In this document: in pieces, positions 8,398-18,916 of the stretch
Position numbering within the stretch: position 1 is the stretch's first letter
How the letters are laid out: each line of letters starts with the position of its first letter
NCBI GenBank assembly: GCA_000332255.1
Contig: KB235926.1
Span: 2,594,333-2,658,332 of the forward strand
Source of the DNA: a cyanobacterium PCC 7702
GTDB taxonomy: Bacteria > Cyanobacteriota > Cyanobacteriia > Cyanobacteriales > Nostocaceae
Reading direction: 5' to 3'
DNA length: 64,000 nt
Made by a program: the position numbers and the translations under genes
The notes under the pieces: generated by a model
Seen by the model: the letters and a program-made list of their open reading frames with translations, nothing else
Databases searched by the model: none
What the model was told of the DNA's origin: nothing

Positions 8398-10056
8398 ATG
8401 GAAACTGCACATTCCATTGGAACTTATTTAATTCAACGACTTTACGAACACGGCGTTCATCATGTTTTTGGCGTACCGGGTGATTTTGTTCTTGGTTTCG
8501 ACAAACTTTTGGAAAACAGTTCGATTCAATTTATCAATACCTGCGATGAACAAGGAGCAGGTTTTGCAGCGGATGCTTACGCTCGCTTAAAAGGATTGGG
8601 TGCTGTGTGCGTAACGTATTCCGTGGGAGGATTGAAGGTTACCAATACCACAGCGCAAGCTTTTGCAGAGAAATCTCCAGTGGTAGTAATTAGCGGTGCA
8701 CCCGGTACAAACGAACGCATTAAAAATCCGCTGTTGCATCACAAAGTGCGTGACTTTGATACTCAATACAAAATTTTTCAGGAACTTACCGTTGCTTCCA
8801 CGGTACTGGATAATCCCAACACAGCTTGTCAGGAAATAGATCGCGTTCTGTCTGCTGCTTTGCGATACAAGCGCCCAGTTTACATCGAGCTTCCCCGCAA
8901 TATGGTCAATAAATCTGTAAATCCAAGCTATCTACCACTTCTTCAAGCAGATAGCAGCAATCCCGATACTTTGGCAGAAGCTCTCGCTGAGGCCGTGGAC
9001 TTGATTAATGCTTCTCGTCAACCTGTAATCCTTGCTGGGGTGGAAATGCATCGATTTGGATTGCAAGAAGCTCTGCTCAAGTTAGTGGAAAAGACAAATC
9101 TCCCCGTCGCAGAAACGATTTTGGGCAAATCGGTAATTAACGAGCTCCATCCTAATAAAATTGGCATCTATGCAGGAGCGATTGGTAACGAATTTGCACG
9201 TCAGTATGTCGAGTCTAGCGATTGCCTGATTTTACTGGGTGCATTTCTTTCTGATTTTAATTTAGGCGTGTTCACAGCTCATCTCAATCCTAAAAATTCA
9301 ATTTACGTTACCAGCGAAAAAACGTCAATTCGGCTTCACAATTATGAAGATATTCGCTTGCAAGACTTTGTACACGGATTGATCGCAGCGGACATCAAAC
9401 CTCGAAAACACAACCTTCCCAAGCCTTTCCAACCTTCCGCAACCTTTTGTTGCATTCCCCAACAGCCTGTGACGATCGCAAGATTGTTCGAGCGCTTAAA
9501 CTCTTTTTTAGGCGAGGACATCATTGTCATCGCTGATGTGGGAGATGCTCTGTTTGCAGGTTTAGATTTATTCGTTCACGATAAAAGTAGATTTTTGTCG
9601 CCTGCTTATTATGCTTCTTTGGGATTTGCTGTTCCTGCTGGTTTAGGAGCTCAGTTTGCTTATCCCCACGTCCGTCCTTTAGTACTGGTTGGGGATGGTG
9701 CATTCCAAATGACGGGAATGGAATTATCTACGATCGCTCGCTATGGATTAAATCCGATTGTTATCGTACTTAACAATTGCGGCTACGGTACAGAACGCCC
9801 GATGCTGGATGGCGCATTCAACGACGTGTTGCTGTGGAAATACAGTCGCATTCCAGAAGTATTGGGCGCCGGACGCGGGTTCGACGTTCGCACGGAGGAT
9901 GAGCTAGAAATTGCATTAACACAAAGCCGAGCGCACACTGAAAGCTTCTGCATTCTGGACGTTCATTTAGACCCCCGCGATCTATCTCCTACCTTGCAGC
10001 GGTTAACCCACGTGCTGGGACAGCGAGTTCAAGCTGAAGTTGAAAGCGATCGGTGA
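8398..10056 (+). CDS. Thiamine-diphosphate 2-keto-acid decarboxylase (pyruvate/indolepyruvate decarboxylase family)
   Basis: 552 residues from ATG 8398, which has AAGGAAGGA in front; an in-frame ATG at 8347 gives a 17-residue extension unlike the family. The order is PYR domain with catalytic Glu (CDEQGAGFAADAYAR), central TPP-enzyme domain, and PP domain with the ThDP/Mg motif GDGAFQM...NN. LLHHKV supplies the paired histidines that mark true decarboxylases of the Pdc/IpdC group rather than acetolactate synthases. It would release CO2 from pyruvate or a branched or aromatic 2-keto acid to give an aldehyde. Substrate cannot be read from sequence. A terminator follows at 10158. Confidence 0.85.
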   Translation: METAHSIGTYLIQRLYEHGVHHVFGVPGDFVLGFDKLLENSSIQFINTCDEQGAGFAADAYARLKGLGAVCVTYSVGGLKVTNTTAQAFAEKSPVVVISGAPGTNERIKNPLLHHKVRDFDTQYKIFQELTVASTVLDNPNTACQEIDRVLSAALRYKRPVYIELPRNMVNKSVNPSYLPLLQADSSNPDTLAEALAEAVDLINASRQPVILAGVEMHRFGLQEALLKLVEKTNLPVAETILGKSVINELHPNKIGIYAGAIGNEFARQYVESSDCLILLGAFLSDFNLGVFTAHLNPKNSIYVTSEKTSIRLHNYEDIRLQDFVHGLIAADIKPRKHNLPKPFQPSATFCCIPQQPVTIARLFERLNSFLGEDIIVIADVGDALFAGLDLFVHDKSRFLSPAYYASLGFAVPAGLGAQFAYPHVRPLVLVGDGAFQMTGMELSTIARYGLNPIVIVLNNCGYGTERPMLDGAFNDVLLWKYSRIPEVLGAGRGFDVRTEDELEIALTQSRAHTESFCILDVHLDPRDLSPTLQRLTHVLGQRVQAEVESDR

Positions 10057-10157
10057 AGGACAAGGCGACTGCTTGCTAGCTTAATAAATGTTTATCAAAT
10101 TCTTATTCTTTTCTTATTTTTAATTTCTATGATAGCAGAAGCCTAAAGTATTCGTCG

Positions 10158-10186
10158 CCAAGCCTGCAAAAGCAGACTTGGTTTTT
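10158..10186 (+). terminator. Rho-independent terminator after the decarboxylase gene
   Basis: CCAAGCCTGC (10158-10167) pairs with GCAGACTTGG (10172-10181) with one C-A mismatch around an AAAA loop and is followed by TTTTT. It lies about 100 bp after the decarboxylase stop. Confidence 0.75.
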
Positions 10187-10247
10187 GTATAACTGAAAAA
10201 ATGTAAATATTTACTAAGATTGAAAGTAACTTTCCCAGTCCCATCAG

Positions 10248-11162
10248 TTACCCTACCTTCAGACCCGGGACAGCAACATTCCTTAAGACAGTCATTGGTC
10301 CGTGTTGTTTGAGAATCTGCATTTGCTGTTGGTCGCGTACAAACAAAGTACCAGCAAATCCTAAGGAGTTCACCGGTATGGACTGGAAATATTCTTGGGC
10401 GCGCCTGACAAGCAACATCCATTTTCGTGTTACTAAAAGATTGTAAGCACCAAATTGACCTCTACCTGGTTGTAAACCCACTGCTTCTAAAAGAGAAAGA
10501 TAGCGCTCCAGGGTGATCTTAGCGGCTAAGAAGGGGGGTTTTTGCCAGCAGGATTCCAAGGTAGCAAAAGCATGTAAAAATGTAAATCCAGGTATGGTTG
10601 CAATCGAGTTTTGAAATTGAGCAGCTCCAAGGAGAGGTTCAATAGGTATTTGGGGGCCAGTCGGTACAAGCGGTAAAGGAACGATCTGCAAATGTTTGTG
10701 TCGCTGACTGGCGCCAGCTGTTTTTCCGGCGTTGTAAAATGCCAAACCATCAAATTCTGCCATACAAGCCCACATGGCGGCAAAATCTTGTAAAGTCAAC
10801 CAGCTTTCTTGTTCTTCAAATGCACGGGTAATTAGCAGTAAGTGGTAGTCGACAACATTGTATTTGTTCAAAATACATACATGGGTGTCGGAAATGTCCG
10901 CAACAAATAAATCCTCTTCATAAGGAAGAAAAGGATTAAAATCTGCACAGGAGGTGTTGTGTTTTTCTTGTTGGCGCTTGGCTTGTTCTTTGCGAGCCAA
11001 ATTGGACATAATTCGCACCAGAAAGCTGACGCCGTCTTGTTCTACAAATTCAGATTCTGTTGGTATGCAAAGCAGCGCACCGCACTGCAGAGCGTGTTTT
11101 GTTTGCTTTTTGGCTTTTGTCCATAAAGTTCCCGGTTGCAGCAATATTTTTTCTTCTACCAT
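10248..11162 (-). CDS. Ap4A phosphorylase / ATP adenylyltransferase family protein
   Basis: About 304 residues of the HIT-like superfamily. The nucleotide-binding motif is seen as SQRHKHLQIVPLP, with the extended ADISDTHVCILNKYNVVDYHLLLIT region and a C-terminal domain typical of eukaryote-like Ap4A phosphorylases. It would split diadenosine tetraphosphate with phosphate to ADP and ATP, controlling a stress nucleotide. I start at ATG 11162 (MVEEKIL...); an in-frame ATG at 11240 adds 26 poorly conserved residues. It lies just downstream of groESL but after a terminator, so it is probably separate. Confidence 0.8.
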   Translation of the reverse strand: MVEEKILLQPGTLWTKAKKQTKHALQCGALLCIPTESEFVEQDGVSFLVRIMSNLARKEQAKRQQEKHNTSCADFNPFLPYEEDLFVADISDTHVCILNKYNVVDYHLLLITRAFEEQESWLTLQDFAAMWACMAEFDGLAFYNAGKTAGASQRHKHLQIVPLPLVPTGPQIPIEPLLGAAQFQNSIATIPGFTFLHAFATLESCWQKPPFLAAKITLERYLSLLEAVGLQPGRGQFGAYNLLVTRKWMLLVRRAQEYFQSIPVNSLGFAGTLFVRDQQQMQILKQHGPMTVLRNVAVPGLKVG

Positions 11163-11274
11163 GTCTTGTTGTTGAGTATTGTTAAAGGTGAATTTATCAG
11201 AAAATTGTAAAATTCTCAGAAGCGATCGCTTCTTAGGCATGGTTAGCAGTAACCCAGGCGCGGAACTTTGATGT

Positions 11275-11306
11275 AAAAAAACTACCTCCCGTATAGAGGA
11301 GGCAGT
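11275..11306 (-). terminator. Rho-independent terminator of groES-groEL
   Basis: On the minus strand ACTGCCTCC pairs with GGAGGTAGT (positions 11298-11306 with 11281-11289, one mismatch) and is followed by seven T (A-run 11275-11281 on the plus strand). It lies about 30 bp beyond the groEL stop. Confidence 0.8.
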
Positions 11307-11333
11307 TTGTCTAATTTTGATCGCAGAAAGTTC

Positions 11334-13049
<1,716 letters not shown>

Positions 13050-13361
13050 CTATGTCAGGATTGCTAAAATGTCTTTTTCCGATAAAAGTACGTAATCTTC
13101 TGTGCCGATTTTAATGTCTGTCCCGGCGTATTTGGAATAGAGAACTTTGTCGCCCACCTTAACTTCCATTTTTTGGCGCGAACCATCTTCGTTCCACTTT
13201 CCGGGACCAACGGCGACAATTTCTCCTACTTGGGGTTTTTCTTTCGCTGTATCGGGAAGCAAAATTCCACCAGCGGTCTTTTCTTCTGCTTCACCGACTT
13301 TAATTAAAACGCGATCGCTGAGTGGTTTGACGGTAGAAACGCTTAGAGATACCTTAGCCAT
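13050..13361 (-). CDS. groS: Co-chaperonin GroES (Cpn10)
   Basis: 103 residues starting [14 protein letters not shown]; a longer in-frame start at 13382 adds seven residues with no support. The mobile loop ([19 protein letters not shown]), dome region and C-terminal [11 protein letters not shown] strand are standard. First gene of the groES-groEL operon; its promoter region holds a CIRCE element 44 bp upstream of the start codon, so control by HrcA is expected. Confidence 0.96.
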   Translation of the reverse strand: MAKVSLSVSTVKPLSDRVLIKVGEAEEKTAGGILLPDTAKEKPQVGEIVAVGPGKWNEDGSRQKMEVKVGDKVLYSKYAGTDIKIGTEDYVLLSEKDILAILT

Positions 13362-13404
13362 ACGCAACAACCCTCCAAGCACAAAACAAGCTGGCTTCGA
13401 GTTT

Positions 13405-13431
13405 TTAACACTCTCGCCTTTCGATTGCTAA
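13405..13431. promoter_or_regulatory. CIRCE operator (HrcA site) upstream of groES
   Basis: TTAACACTC-N9-GATTGCTAA compared with the consensus TTAGCACTC-N9-GAGTGCTAA: one mismatch in each arm and the exact 9-base spacer. It sits directly upstream of groES. HrcA binds CIRCE to repress chaperonin genes, relieved by heat. The site is seen directly; repression is inferred from the family. Confidence 0.88.
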
Positions 13432-13555
13432 TCTAGTTAAGCAACCAGCAAGACAGCAACTCGCCTGGGGTGCGGTTTTCCGAACTGTGGAAGTGTAGAA
13501 AACTGAACATTTGACCACAAAGAACTTTTGGGCGATCGCTTTTTTGACAATCGTC

Positions 13556-14017
13556 TTAACCAGGAAGAATGCTGCGCGTTGTTAATCCCAAGGCGACGCT
13601 GGCTAAAAATAGCGTGGTTAAAATCCAGAAAATTAAGGTTTGACTTAATCCCATACAATCCATGACGCTGACAATTTTTGCTAAAGCTAAGTCTAGAGTA
13701 AAACCAAAAGCCCAAACGCAAGCAAGCGCGATCGCCCACCCTAAAGCACCAGCTGCAAGCAAAACTCCAACTAAGATAAAAACTGCACCAAAGGTGAAAG
13801 CAAAAGTTCCTGCCCAAATATTAAAACCAGCCAAAGCACAAACTCTACTGGTTCCTGCTAATATAAAAGTTGTAGTTGCAGCTAATGCCACCCAAAGCTG
13901 GAATGTATCGTTATACGCAAACAAACTCCAACCTATTGCAAACAAAAGCAGTACGATCAGCACTACCCAAAACCAAGGAAATTTAATGCTACTGGATGAA
14001 ATTGCCGGACTTTGCAT
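13556..14017 (-). CDS. Conserved membrane protein, unknown function
   Basis: 153 residues with about five hydrophobic stretches (around 18-35, 40-57, 63-80, 83-103, 125-145), rich in Ala, Leu and Phe. No motif or catalytic residue was recognised. It stands alone between groES and moeB on the minus strand. By composition it is an inner or thylakoid membrane protein; I do not recognise the family. Confidence 0.65.
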   Translation of the reverse strand: MQSPAISSSSIKFPWFWVVLIVLLLFAIGWSLFAYNDTFQLWVALAATTTFILAGTSRVCALAGFNIWAGTFAFTFGAVFILVGVLLAAGALGWAIALACVWAFGFTLDLALAKIVSVMDCMGLSQTLIFWILTTLFLASVALGLTTRSILPG

Positions 14018-14244
14018 TTTCTATCTCCCCCTAGGTGTCAATGTCCAGCTGGCTGCAACAACAACGCATTATTTGCAAATAGTGAGTACTAAAGTGCTCG
14101 CTGCCAAGTAGATACGAGTAGTTCTACTTTCAGCAAGTACTATTAATAAATTATTTTCATCCTCCCAAAGACGCAAATCTTGTAGCTACAGCAAAGAAGC
14201 TTTGCAGGCAAAAGTAAATTCTGCCTGCTAACACCAACTCATTT

Positions 14245-15417
14245 TTAGTACTGTGGCAGAGAGGGATCGATTTGTTGGCTCCAAGCGATAATACCACCTT
14301 TGAGGTTTATACCGTCAATTCCCGCTTGCTTGAGAATTCCTAAAGCTTTGACAGAACGCATTCCGGATTTACAATGCACTACTAAACGGTGACCGTTGAG
14401 AATTTCCTTAACCTTAGCAATTCCTGGACCGTTCTCGATATCTGATAGCGGAACCAATACCGAACCGGGTATCTTGGCAATTTCGTATTCGTGGGGGTTG
14501 CGCACATCCAACAGCACGACATCCCCAGCACCGCTATCAAGCAATTGCTTTAATTCCTGTACTGTCATTTCTGGAATTTCCGTTTGCTGTTTTGCCTCTT
14601 GAGCTTGTGCTTGCGGAATACCGCAGAACTGTTCGTAATCTATTAATTTTTCAATTACCGGTCGTTCTGGGTTGGGACGCAACTTCAGTTCGCGGAATGT
14701 CATGTCTAGAGCATTGTAGAGCAACAAACGTCCGCTTAAAGTTCTACCCTTACCAATAATAATTTTGACAGTTTCTGTTGCTTGGATCGTGCCAATAATT
14801 CCGGGTAAAATTCCTAAAACACCACCTTCTGCACAGGAAGGAACCATTCCTGGTGGTGGGGGTTCTGGGTACAAGTCGCGATAGTTCGGTCCACCTTCAT
14901 AGTTAAAGACCGTCGCTTGTCCTTCAAATCGGAAGATGGAACCGTAGACGTTGGGTTTGTTTAACAACACGCAAGCATCGTTGACCAGATAGCGTGTAGG
15001 GAAATTATCAGTGCCGTCAACTATGACATCATAAGGTTTGAAAATGTCAAGGGCATTTTCTGAACAAAGGCGAGTTTCATAAAGATCAACCTGGCAATAG
15101 GGGTTAATCTCAAGAATGCGATTTTTCGCTGATGCGATCTTGGGTTTTCCTACCCAAGAAGTACCGTGAATGATTTGGCGTTGCAAATTAGAAGTATCGA
15201 CCACATCGAAATCGACAATACCGATGCGTCCAATACCTGCTGCTGCTAAATACAAAAGCAGGGGCGAACCGAGTCCACCCGTACCGATGCACAGCACGCT
15301 CGCAGCTTTGAGACGCTTTTGCCCTTCTATGCCGACTTCTGGCAAAATCAGGTGGCGGGAGTAGCGTTCGTAATCGTCTTTTGTCAGCTGGATTGCATCC
15401 AGATTGGGATTGAGCAT
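14245..15417 (-). CDS. moeB: MoeB/ThiF-type adenylyltransferase with C-terminal rhodanese domain
   Basis: 390 residues. The N-terminal E1-like domain (about 15-250) has the nucleotide loop GTGGLGSP, the R finger in NLQRQ, and DGTDNFPTRYLVND. The C-terminal rhodanese domain (about 285-385) has an active-site cysteine in VVHCKSGMRS. The protein would adenylate and thiolate small sulfur carriers (MoaD, ThiS or Urm1-like) for molybdopterin, thiamine or tRNA thiolation. The two CxxC zinc pairs of E. coli MoeB and human MOCS3 are missing: the first reads NYRD and the second has only one Cys. Confidence 0.9.
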   Translation of the reverse strand: MLNPNLDAIQLTKDDYERYSRHLILPEVGIEGQKRLKAASVLCIGTGGLGSPLLLYLAAAGIGRIGIVDFDVVDTSNLQRQIIHGTSWVGKPKIASAKNRILEINPYCQVDLYETRLCSENALDIFKPYDVIVDGTDNFPTRYLVNDACVLLNKPNVYGSIFRFEGQATVFNYEGGPNYRDLYPEPPPPGMVPSCAEGGVLGILPGIIGTIQATETVKIIIGKGRTLSGRLLLYNALDMTFRELKLRPNPERPVIEKLIDYEQFCGIPQAQAQEAKQQTEIPEMTVQELKQLLDSGAGDVVLLDVRNPHEYEIAKIPGSVLVPLSDIENGPGIAKVKEILNGHRLVVHCKSGMRSVKALGILKQAGIDGINLKGGIIAWSQQIDPSLPQY

Positions 15418-15899
15418 GGTTAGTTGATGAGGAAGCGCGGATTTTTTATACTATCGAATCTAGTGAAGCAGTCGGAAATTCCAGTTTTTAATTCTTGTTT
15501 GCCAATTGGTGGTTGTTATCCAAACACCAACTGCTGTTTGTATCTGCTTGGTCTTTTCGTACAGCTGGTACAGAAACTATAATATCCGAGTCTTGCTGTC
15601 AAGCATACATTTTGGTCAAATTTGCGGCCGAGCGGCAAATCCCAATGACACTGACATTAAAAGTCATTCTCGGGTTTGCTGGATGCGGTTAGCTTTTGCC
15701 TATGTACAGACAACTAACTGTGCAGCAAGCATTGCTCCTCCAGTACGGAATAGTTCGTCAGTCTTGTTCTCTTGTTCTAGCGTGACTAAGTTTGCTAAAG
15801 ATGATCGAAGTGTTATTTCAATGTCAGAAATAAGGAGTTATTTTTAGCTAGAAAAACTTCAAACTGTTTCAAATAAATCTTTATTGAAGAATACATAAT
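15418..15899. other. Intergenic region, moeB to carbonic anhydrase
   Basis: About 480 bp upstream of moeB and downstream of the carbonic anhydrase gene. The open frames at 15495-15847 have no family character, skewed composition and no ribosome site, so I read the stretch as non-coding. No tRNA or clear terminator was seen. Confidence 0.5.
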
Positions 15900-16610
15900 T
15901 TATGATATAATTGACACTATACCAGTATCTAAATCGTAACGGGCTCCGATTATTTTTAATTGTCCTTGACGGCTCAGTCTTGTTAAAATAGTTGAGCTTT
16001 CTGATAACTTTTGTACTTGGTATTTGATGTTGGCTATAACTGCACCATCTACTAAATTTTTACTCGTAGAAGCACATTTGAATATATCTACAGCTGGTTT
16101 GATGTTTTCTACGATCAAGCTCATTCTGCCAGAAATTGGTTGTTCTTGCAGTGCTTGAATTACTGCACCGCACCTTTGGTGTCCTAAAACTAATATAATT
16201 TGGCAGCCTAAAACAGCCGTAGCATACTCCAGACTACCTATTGCGCTTTCACAAGCTACGTTTCCAGCCACTCGGACTACAAATAAATCTCCAAGTCCGC
16301 AATCGAAAATAATTTCTGCAGGTACCCTGGAATCGGCACAACTGAGTATAGCAGCAAAAGGACGCTGCATTTGGGCAATCGAGTCCATCCGTTCTCGAGA
16401 TTGATGGGGATGTATGGATTTTCGGCGTACAAAGCGTTGGTTACCGTCCAGTAATAATTTCAAAGCTTGTTCGGAACTGATGGAATTATGCTTGGTTTGT
16501 TGTTCACCACCAGTTGCAGCACCAGTCAAAAAACTAATGCTTCCCATCATTCCTGCGGCTAGTTTCAAGAGATAACGACGTTTGACCAAACTAGGAACTT
16601 GACTCATCAA
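15900..16610 (-). CDS. Exported beta-class carbonic anhydrase (EcaB-like)
   Basis: 236 residues. The N-terminus carries a basic stretch VKRRYLLK then a hydrophobic run (about 15-30), resembling a secretion signal of Tat or lipoprotein type. The beta-CA zinc and catalytic residues are all present: Cys and the Asp-Arg dyad in SCADSRVP, and His and Cys in GHQRCGAV. It interconverts CO2 and bicarbonate, probably in the periplasm, like Synechocystis EcaB. It is a single gene with no other carbon-concentrating genes nearby. Confidence 0.87.
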   Translation of the reverse strand: MMSQVPSLVKRRYLLKLAAGMMGSISFLTGAATGGEQQTKHNSISSEQALKLLLDGNQRFVRRKSIHPHQSRERMDSIAQMQRPFAAILSCADSRVPAEIIFDCGLGDLFVVRVAGNVACESAIGSLEYATAVLGCQIILVLGHQRCGAVIQALQEQPISGRMSLIVENIKPAVDIFKCASTSKNLVDGAVIANIKYQVQKLSESSTILTRLSRQGQLKIIGARYDLDTGIVSIIS

Positions 16611-16996
16611 TAATTGCTTGTAAAGAAATTGAATTTGCTGCTCCCCAGCTTTTCCATTGCTAGGAAAATATCAGCTTGACAAACAGCAAAAGGTAAGCTG
16701 AAAAACGATTTAAGAGTTATTTAATTTTTCGGGCTTGCCAGTCGATGAAATCTCCGTAAAATCAATTAAGTAACACTACTTAAATAAAACGCTGCATTAT
16801 TCAACTTCTTAAATATTTTATTTATAGTTTGGAATTACTTTACAGTTAGAGGATTGTAATTGCCCGTTATTAACGTCAAAATCGGAATAGATAAAAATTT
16901 GCAAAACTTCTGGAGTACTGAAATTATACGGATATTTCAGTCAGCAAGTATTTAAGGTGTGTATCTTCCAGTCCAAATATATTTACGTAATTGTTC
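16611..16996. other. Divergent intergenic region
   Basis: About 385 AT-rich bases between two divergent genes (carbonic anhydrase and CAP-domain protein). It must contain both promoters. I see no named operator, repeat or RNA. Confidence 0.5.
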
Positions 16997-17548
16997 ATGA
17001 TTCGACAATCTGCTTTTGGCATTGCTTTAAGTATGCTTGTCCTTGCTAGTGGATTTACAACCACCCATGCACCAGGTCACACTTCTACTAAAAAACGCCT
17101 AGGACATCAAAGTTTGTCCATGTCATCGGATGGAAGCGCATCGTATTTTATTTTCAATACAGCTGAGTTAGAGAAATCTGTATTCGATCAAATTAATCGG
17201 TATCGACTTTCTTTGGGTTTACCGAAACTCACCCTCAGTGAAAAAATAACTAAACAGGCAAGGATTCACAGTCAAAACATGGCTAACGGTAAAGTTCCCT
17301 TTAGCCATCAGGGATTTGAACAGCGAGTTAACGCTATTCCCCTAGCCTACAGCAGCGCTGCAGAGAACGTTGCTTTCAATCAAGGATATAGCGACCCAGC
17401 TGCTGAAGCTATTCATGGTTGGCTTCGCAGTCGCGAGCATCTCAATAATATAAAAGGCGACTACAATCTTACAGGAATTGGTGTAGCTGTCAATGCCAAA
17501 GGGGAAGTTTACCTAACGCAAATTTTCCTCAAGAGTGACAAAAGATAA
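16997..17548 (+). CDS. Secreted CAP-domain (SCP/PR1-like) protein
   Basis: 183 residues from ATG 16997 (a TTG at 16991 is in frame). A signal peptide covers about residues 1-26 (hydrophobic core GIALSMLVLASG). The CAP domain runs from about 55 to the end: FDQINRYRLSLGLPKL, KQARIHSQNMANG with FSHQGF, AAENVAFN and WLRSREHLNNI, preserving the His/Glu/His cavity residues. Such proteins are extracytoplasmic; enzymatic roles in bacteria are mostly unproven. A terminator follows at 17633. Confidence 0.85.
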   Translation: MIRQSAFGIALSMLVLASGFTTTHAPGHTSTKKRLGHQSLSMSSDGSASYFIFNTAELEKSVFDQINRYRLSLGLPKLTLSEKITKQARIHSQNMANGKVPFSHQGFEQRVNAIPLAYSSAAENVAFNQGYSDPAAEAIHGWLRSREHLNNIKGDYNLTGIGVAVNAKGEVYLTQIFLKSDKR

Positions 17549-17632
17549 CTTGAAGAGAATGTAATAGGTGCTATCTAGAAGCAAAACAGGGGTAAACCGA
17601 GACCCCACAGCTAGCTTCGTGAAAAAAATATT

Positions 17633-17663
17633 GGCACCCCGTGGCTGAGGTGCTGATTTTTTT
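17633..17663 (+). terminator. Rho-independent terminator after the CAP gene
   Basis: GGCACC (17633-17638) pairs with GGTGCT (17649-17654, one G-U pair) and is followed by seven T at 17657-17663. It ends transcription before the RNase D-like gene. Confidence 0.75.
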
Positions 17664-17731
17664 GCAAAATAAATGAAGTGTCTGGTAGGAATATTTTCCT
17701 TATCGGTACTGCATTGATTTTGTAGCAGTTC

Positions 17732-18361
17732 ATGGAATTACAAAATTTTCAGGTTTGCGATCGCGATCTGAGCGAAGCTACTCTTTTTCGGTATATGGGG
17801 ACTAGGGCGATCGCCGTCGATACAGAGACGATGGGATTGATCCCGCAGCGCGATCGCCTGTGTTTGGTACAAGTGTGCGACGAGCAAGACTCGGTGACCG
17901 TTATCCGTATTGCCAAGGGGCAAACAGATGCTCCAAATTTAAAAAAATTGCTAGAAGCGGCAAATGTCCTGAAAGTATTTCATTTTGCCCGCTTTGATTT
18001 AGCGGCTTTGCGCTATCATCTTGCCATTCAAGTTCATCCGGTATTTTGTACCAAAATTGCCAGTAAATTAGCGCGTACTTATACTCAGCGCCACAGTCTT
18101 AAGGACTTGGTGCTGGAGTTAGAACAGGTGGAACTGGATAAAAGCGCTCAAAGTTCTGACTGGGGAGACGCAGCTAATTTAACACCGGCCCAGCTCAGTT
18201 ACGCCGCCAATGATGTGCGCTACCTGCTGCGGGTACGAGAAAAGCTCGTAGAAATGCTCAAACGAGAAGAGCGTTGGGAATTAGCCCAGCAGTGTTTTCA
18301 GTGTCTGCCGACTATAGTTTCCTTGGATTTATTACAATTCAAGGATGTATTTGAACATTGA
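17732..18361 (+). CDS. RNase D-like 3'-5' exonuclease
   Basis: 209 residues comprising one DEDDy exonuclease domain: VDTETMGL (Exo I Asp and Glu), FHFARFDLAAL (Exo II Asp) and YAANDVRYLL (Exo III Tyr and Asp). It lacks the C-terminal HRDC domains of full RNase D, as in the short forms common in cyanobacteria. It probably trims 3' ends of structured RNA, though DNA cannot be excluded. Own promoter likely, because a terminator precedes it. Confidence 0.85.
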   Translation: MELQNFQVCDRDLSEATLFRYMGTRAIAVDTETMGLIPQRDRLCLVQVCDEQDSVTVIRIAKGQTDAPNLKKLLEAANVLKVFHFARFDLAALRYHLAIQVHPVFCTKIASKLARTYTQRHSLKDLVLELEQVELDKSAQSSDWGDAANLTPAQLSYAANDVRYLLRVREKLVEMLKREERWELAQQCFQCLPTIVSLDLLQFKDVFEH

Positions 18362-18487
18362 AAATGAACTTTTACCAGTTCCTTGTCAAGGGTCAAGTTT
18401 TAGTCTGGAGATTTTTGACTTGTGACCGTTGACCGGTAGGGGAAAAACCTACACATCTTTTTGTTGGGTTTCTATGTGTCCTTTGAC

Positions 18488-18916
18488 TCAGGAGACGACA
18501 TTATAATCGCCAGGACCAGGAGGAGTTTGTGATTCGATAATGCCTTCGGTGGGACCGCCAATGGCTTTCCATGCGGCTAGACCACCTCTGAGTTCGGATA
18601 CGTTTTCGAAGCCAGCACTTCTTAATTTTTGGGCTGCTTGGGCTGTTTCTTCATCATTGGCACCGTAAATGTAGATGTCACGAGTTTTGGCTATAGAGGA
18701 GCTGGCCCGTTCTACCAATTCATTTAATGGCATTGGCATTGCGCCCATGATATGACCTTCGTTGTAGGTTTTGCGATCGCGTACGTCTAAAATTGTAAAG
18801 GCTGGCTTGCCCCATTCCAGACGGGATTTGAGTAGGTGAACGTCAGACTGAGGATCTATTGGTGGTTGTGAGGGGATAATTTTGTCTACTAAATTTTTAT
18901 CTGTGATGTTACTCAT
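18488..18916 (-). CDS. Rhodanese-fold protein without catalytic cysteine
   Basis: 142 residues with a rhodanese domain from about 25 to 120: ILDVRDRKTYNEGHI, then the position of the active loop reads IYGANDEET, then LRGGLAAWKA. The loop has Gly in place of the sulfur-carrying Cys, and the whole protein has no cysteine at all, so it cannot be a sulfurtransferase. It may bind a partner or anion. The C-terminal tail is rich in Pro and Gly. Confidence 0.82.
   Translation of the reverse strand: MSNITDKNLVDKIIPSQPPIDPQSDVHLLKSRLEWGKPAFTILDVRDRKTYNEGHIMGAMPMPLNELVERASSSIAKTRDIYIYGANDEETAQAAQKLRSAGFENVSELRGGLAAWKAIGGPTEGIIESQTPPGPGDYNVVS

Noticed and set aside
15495-15847. Two overlapping plus-strand frames upstream of moeB.
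   Set aside because: Composition rich in Cys, Ser and Trp, no ribosome site and no family pattern; probably chance.
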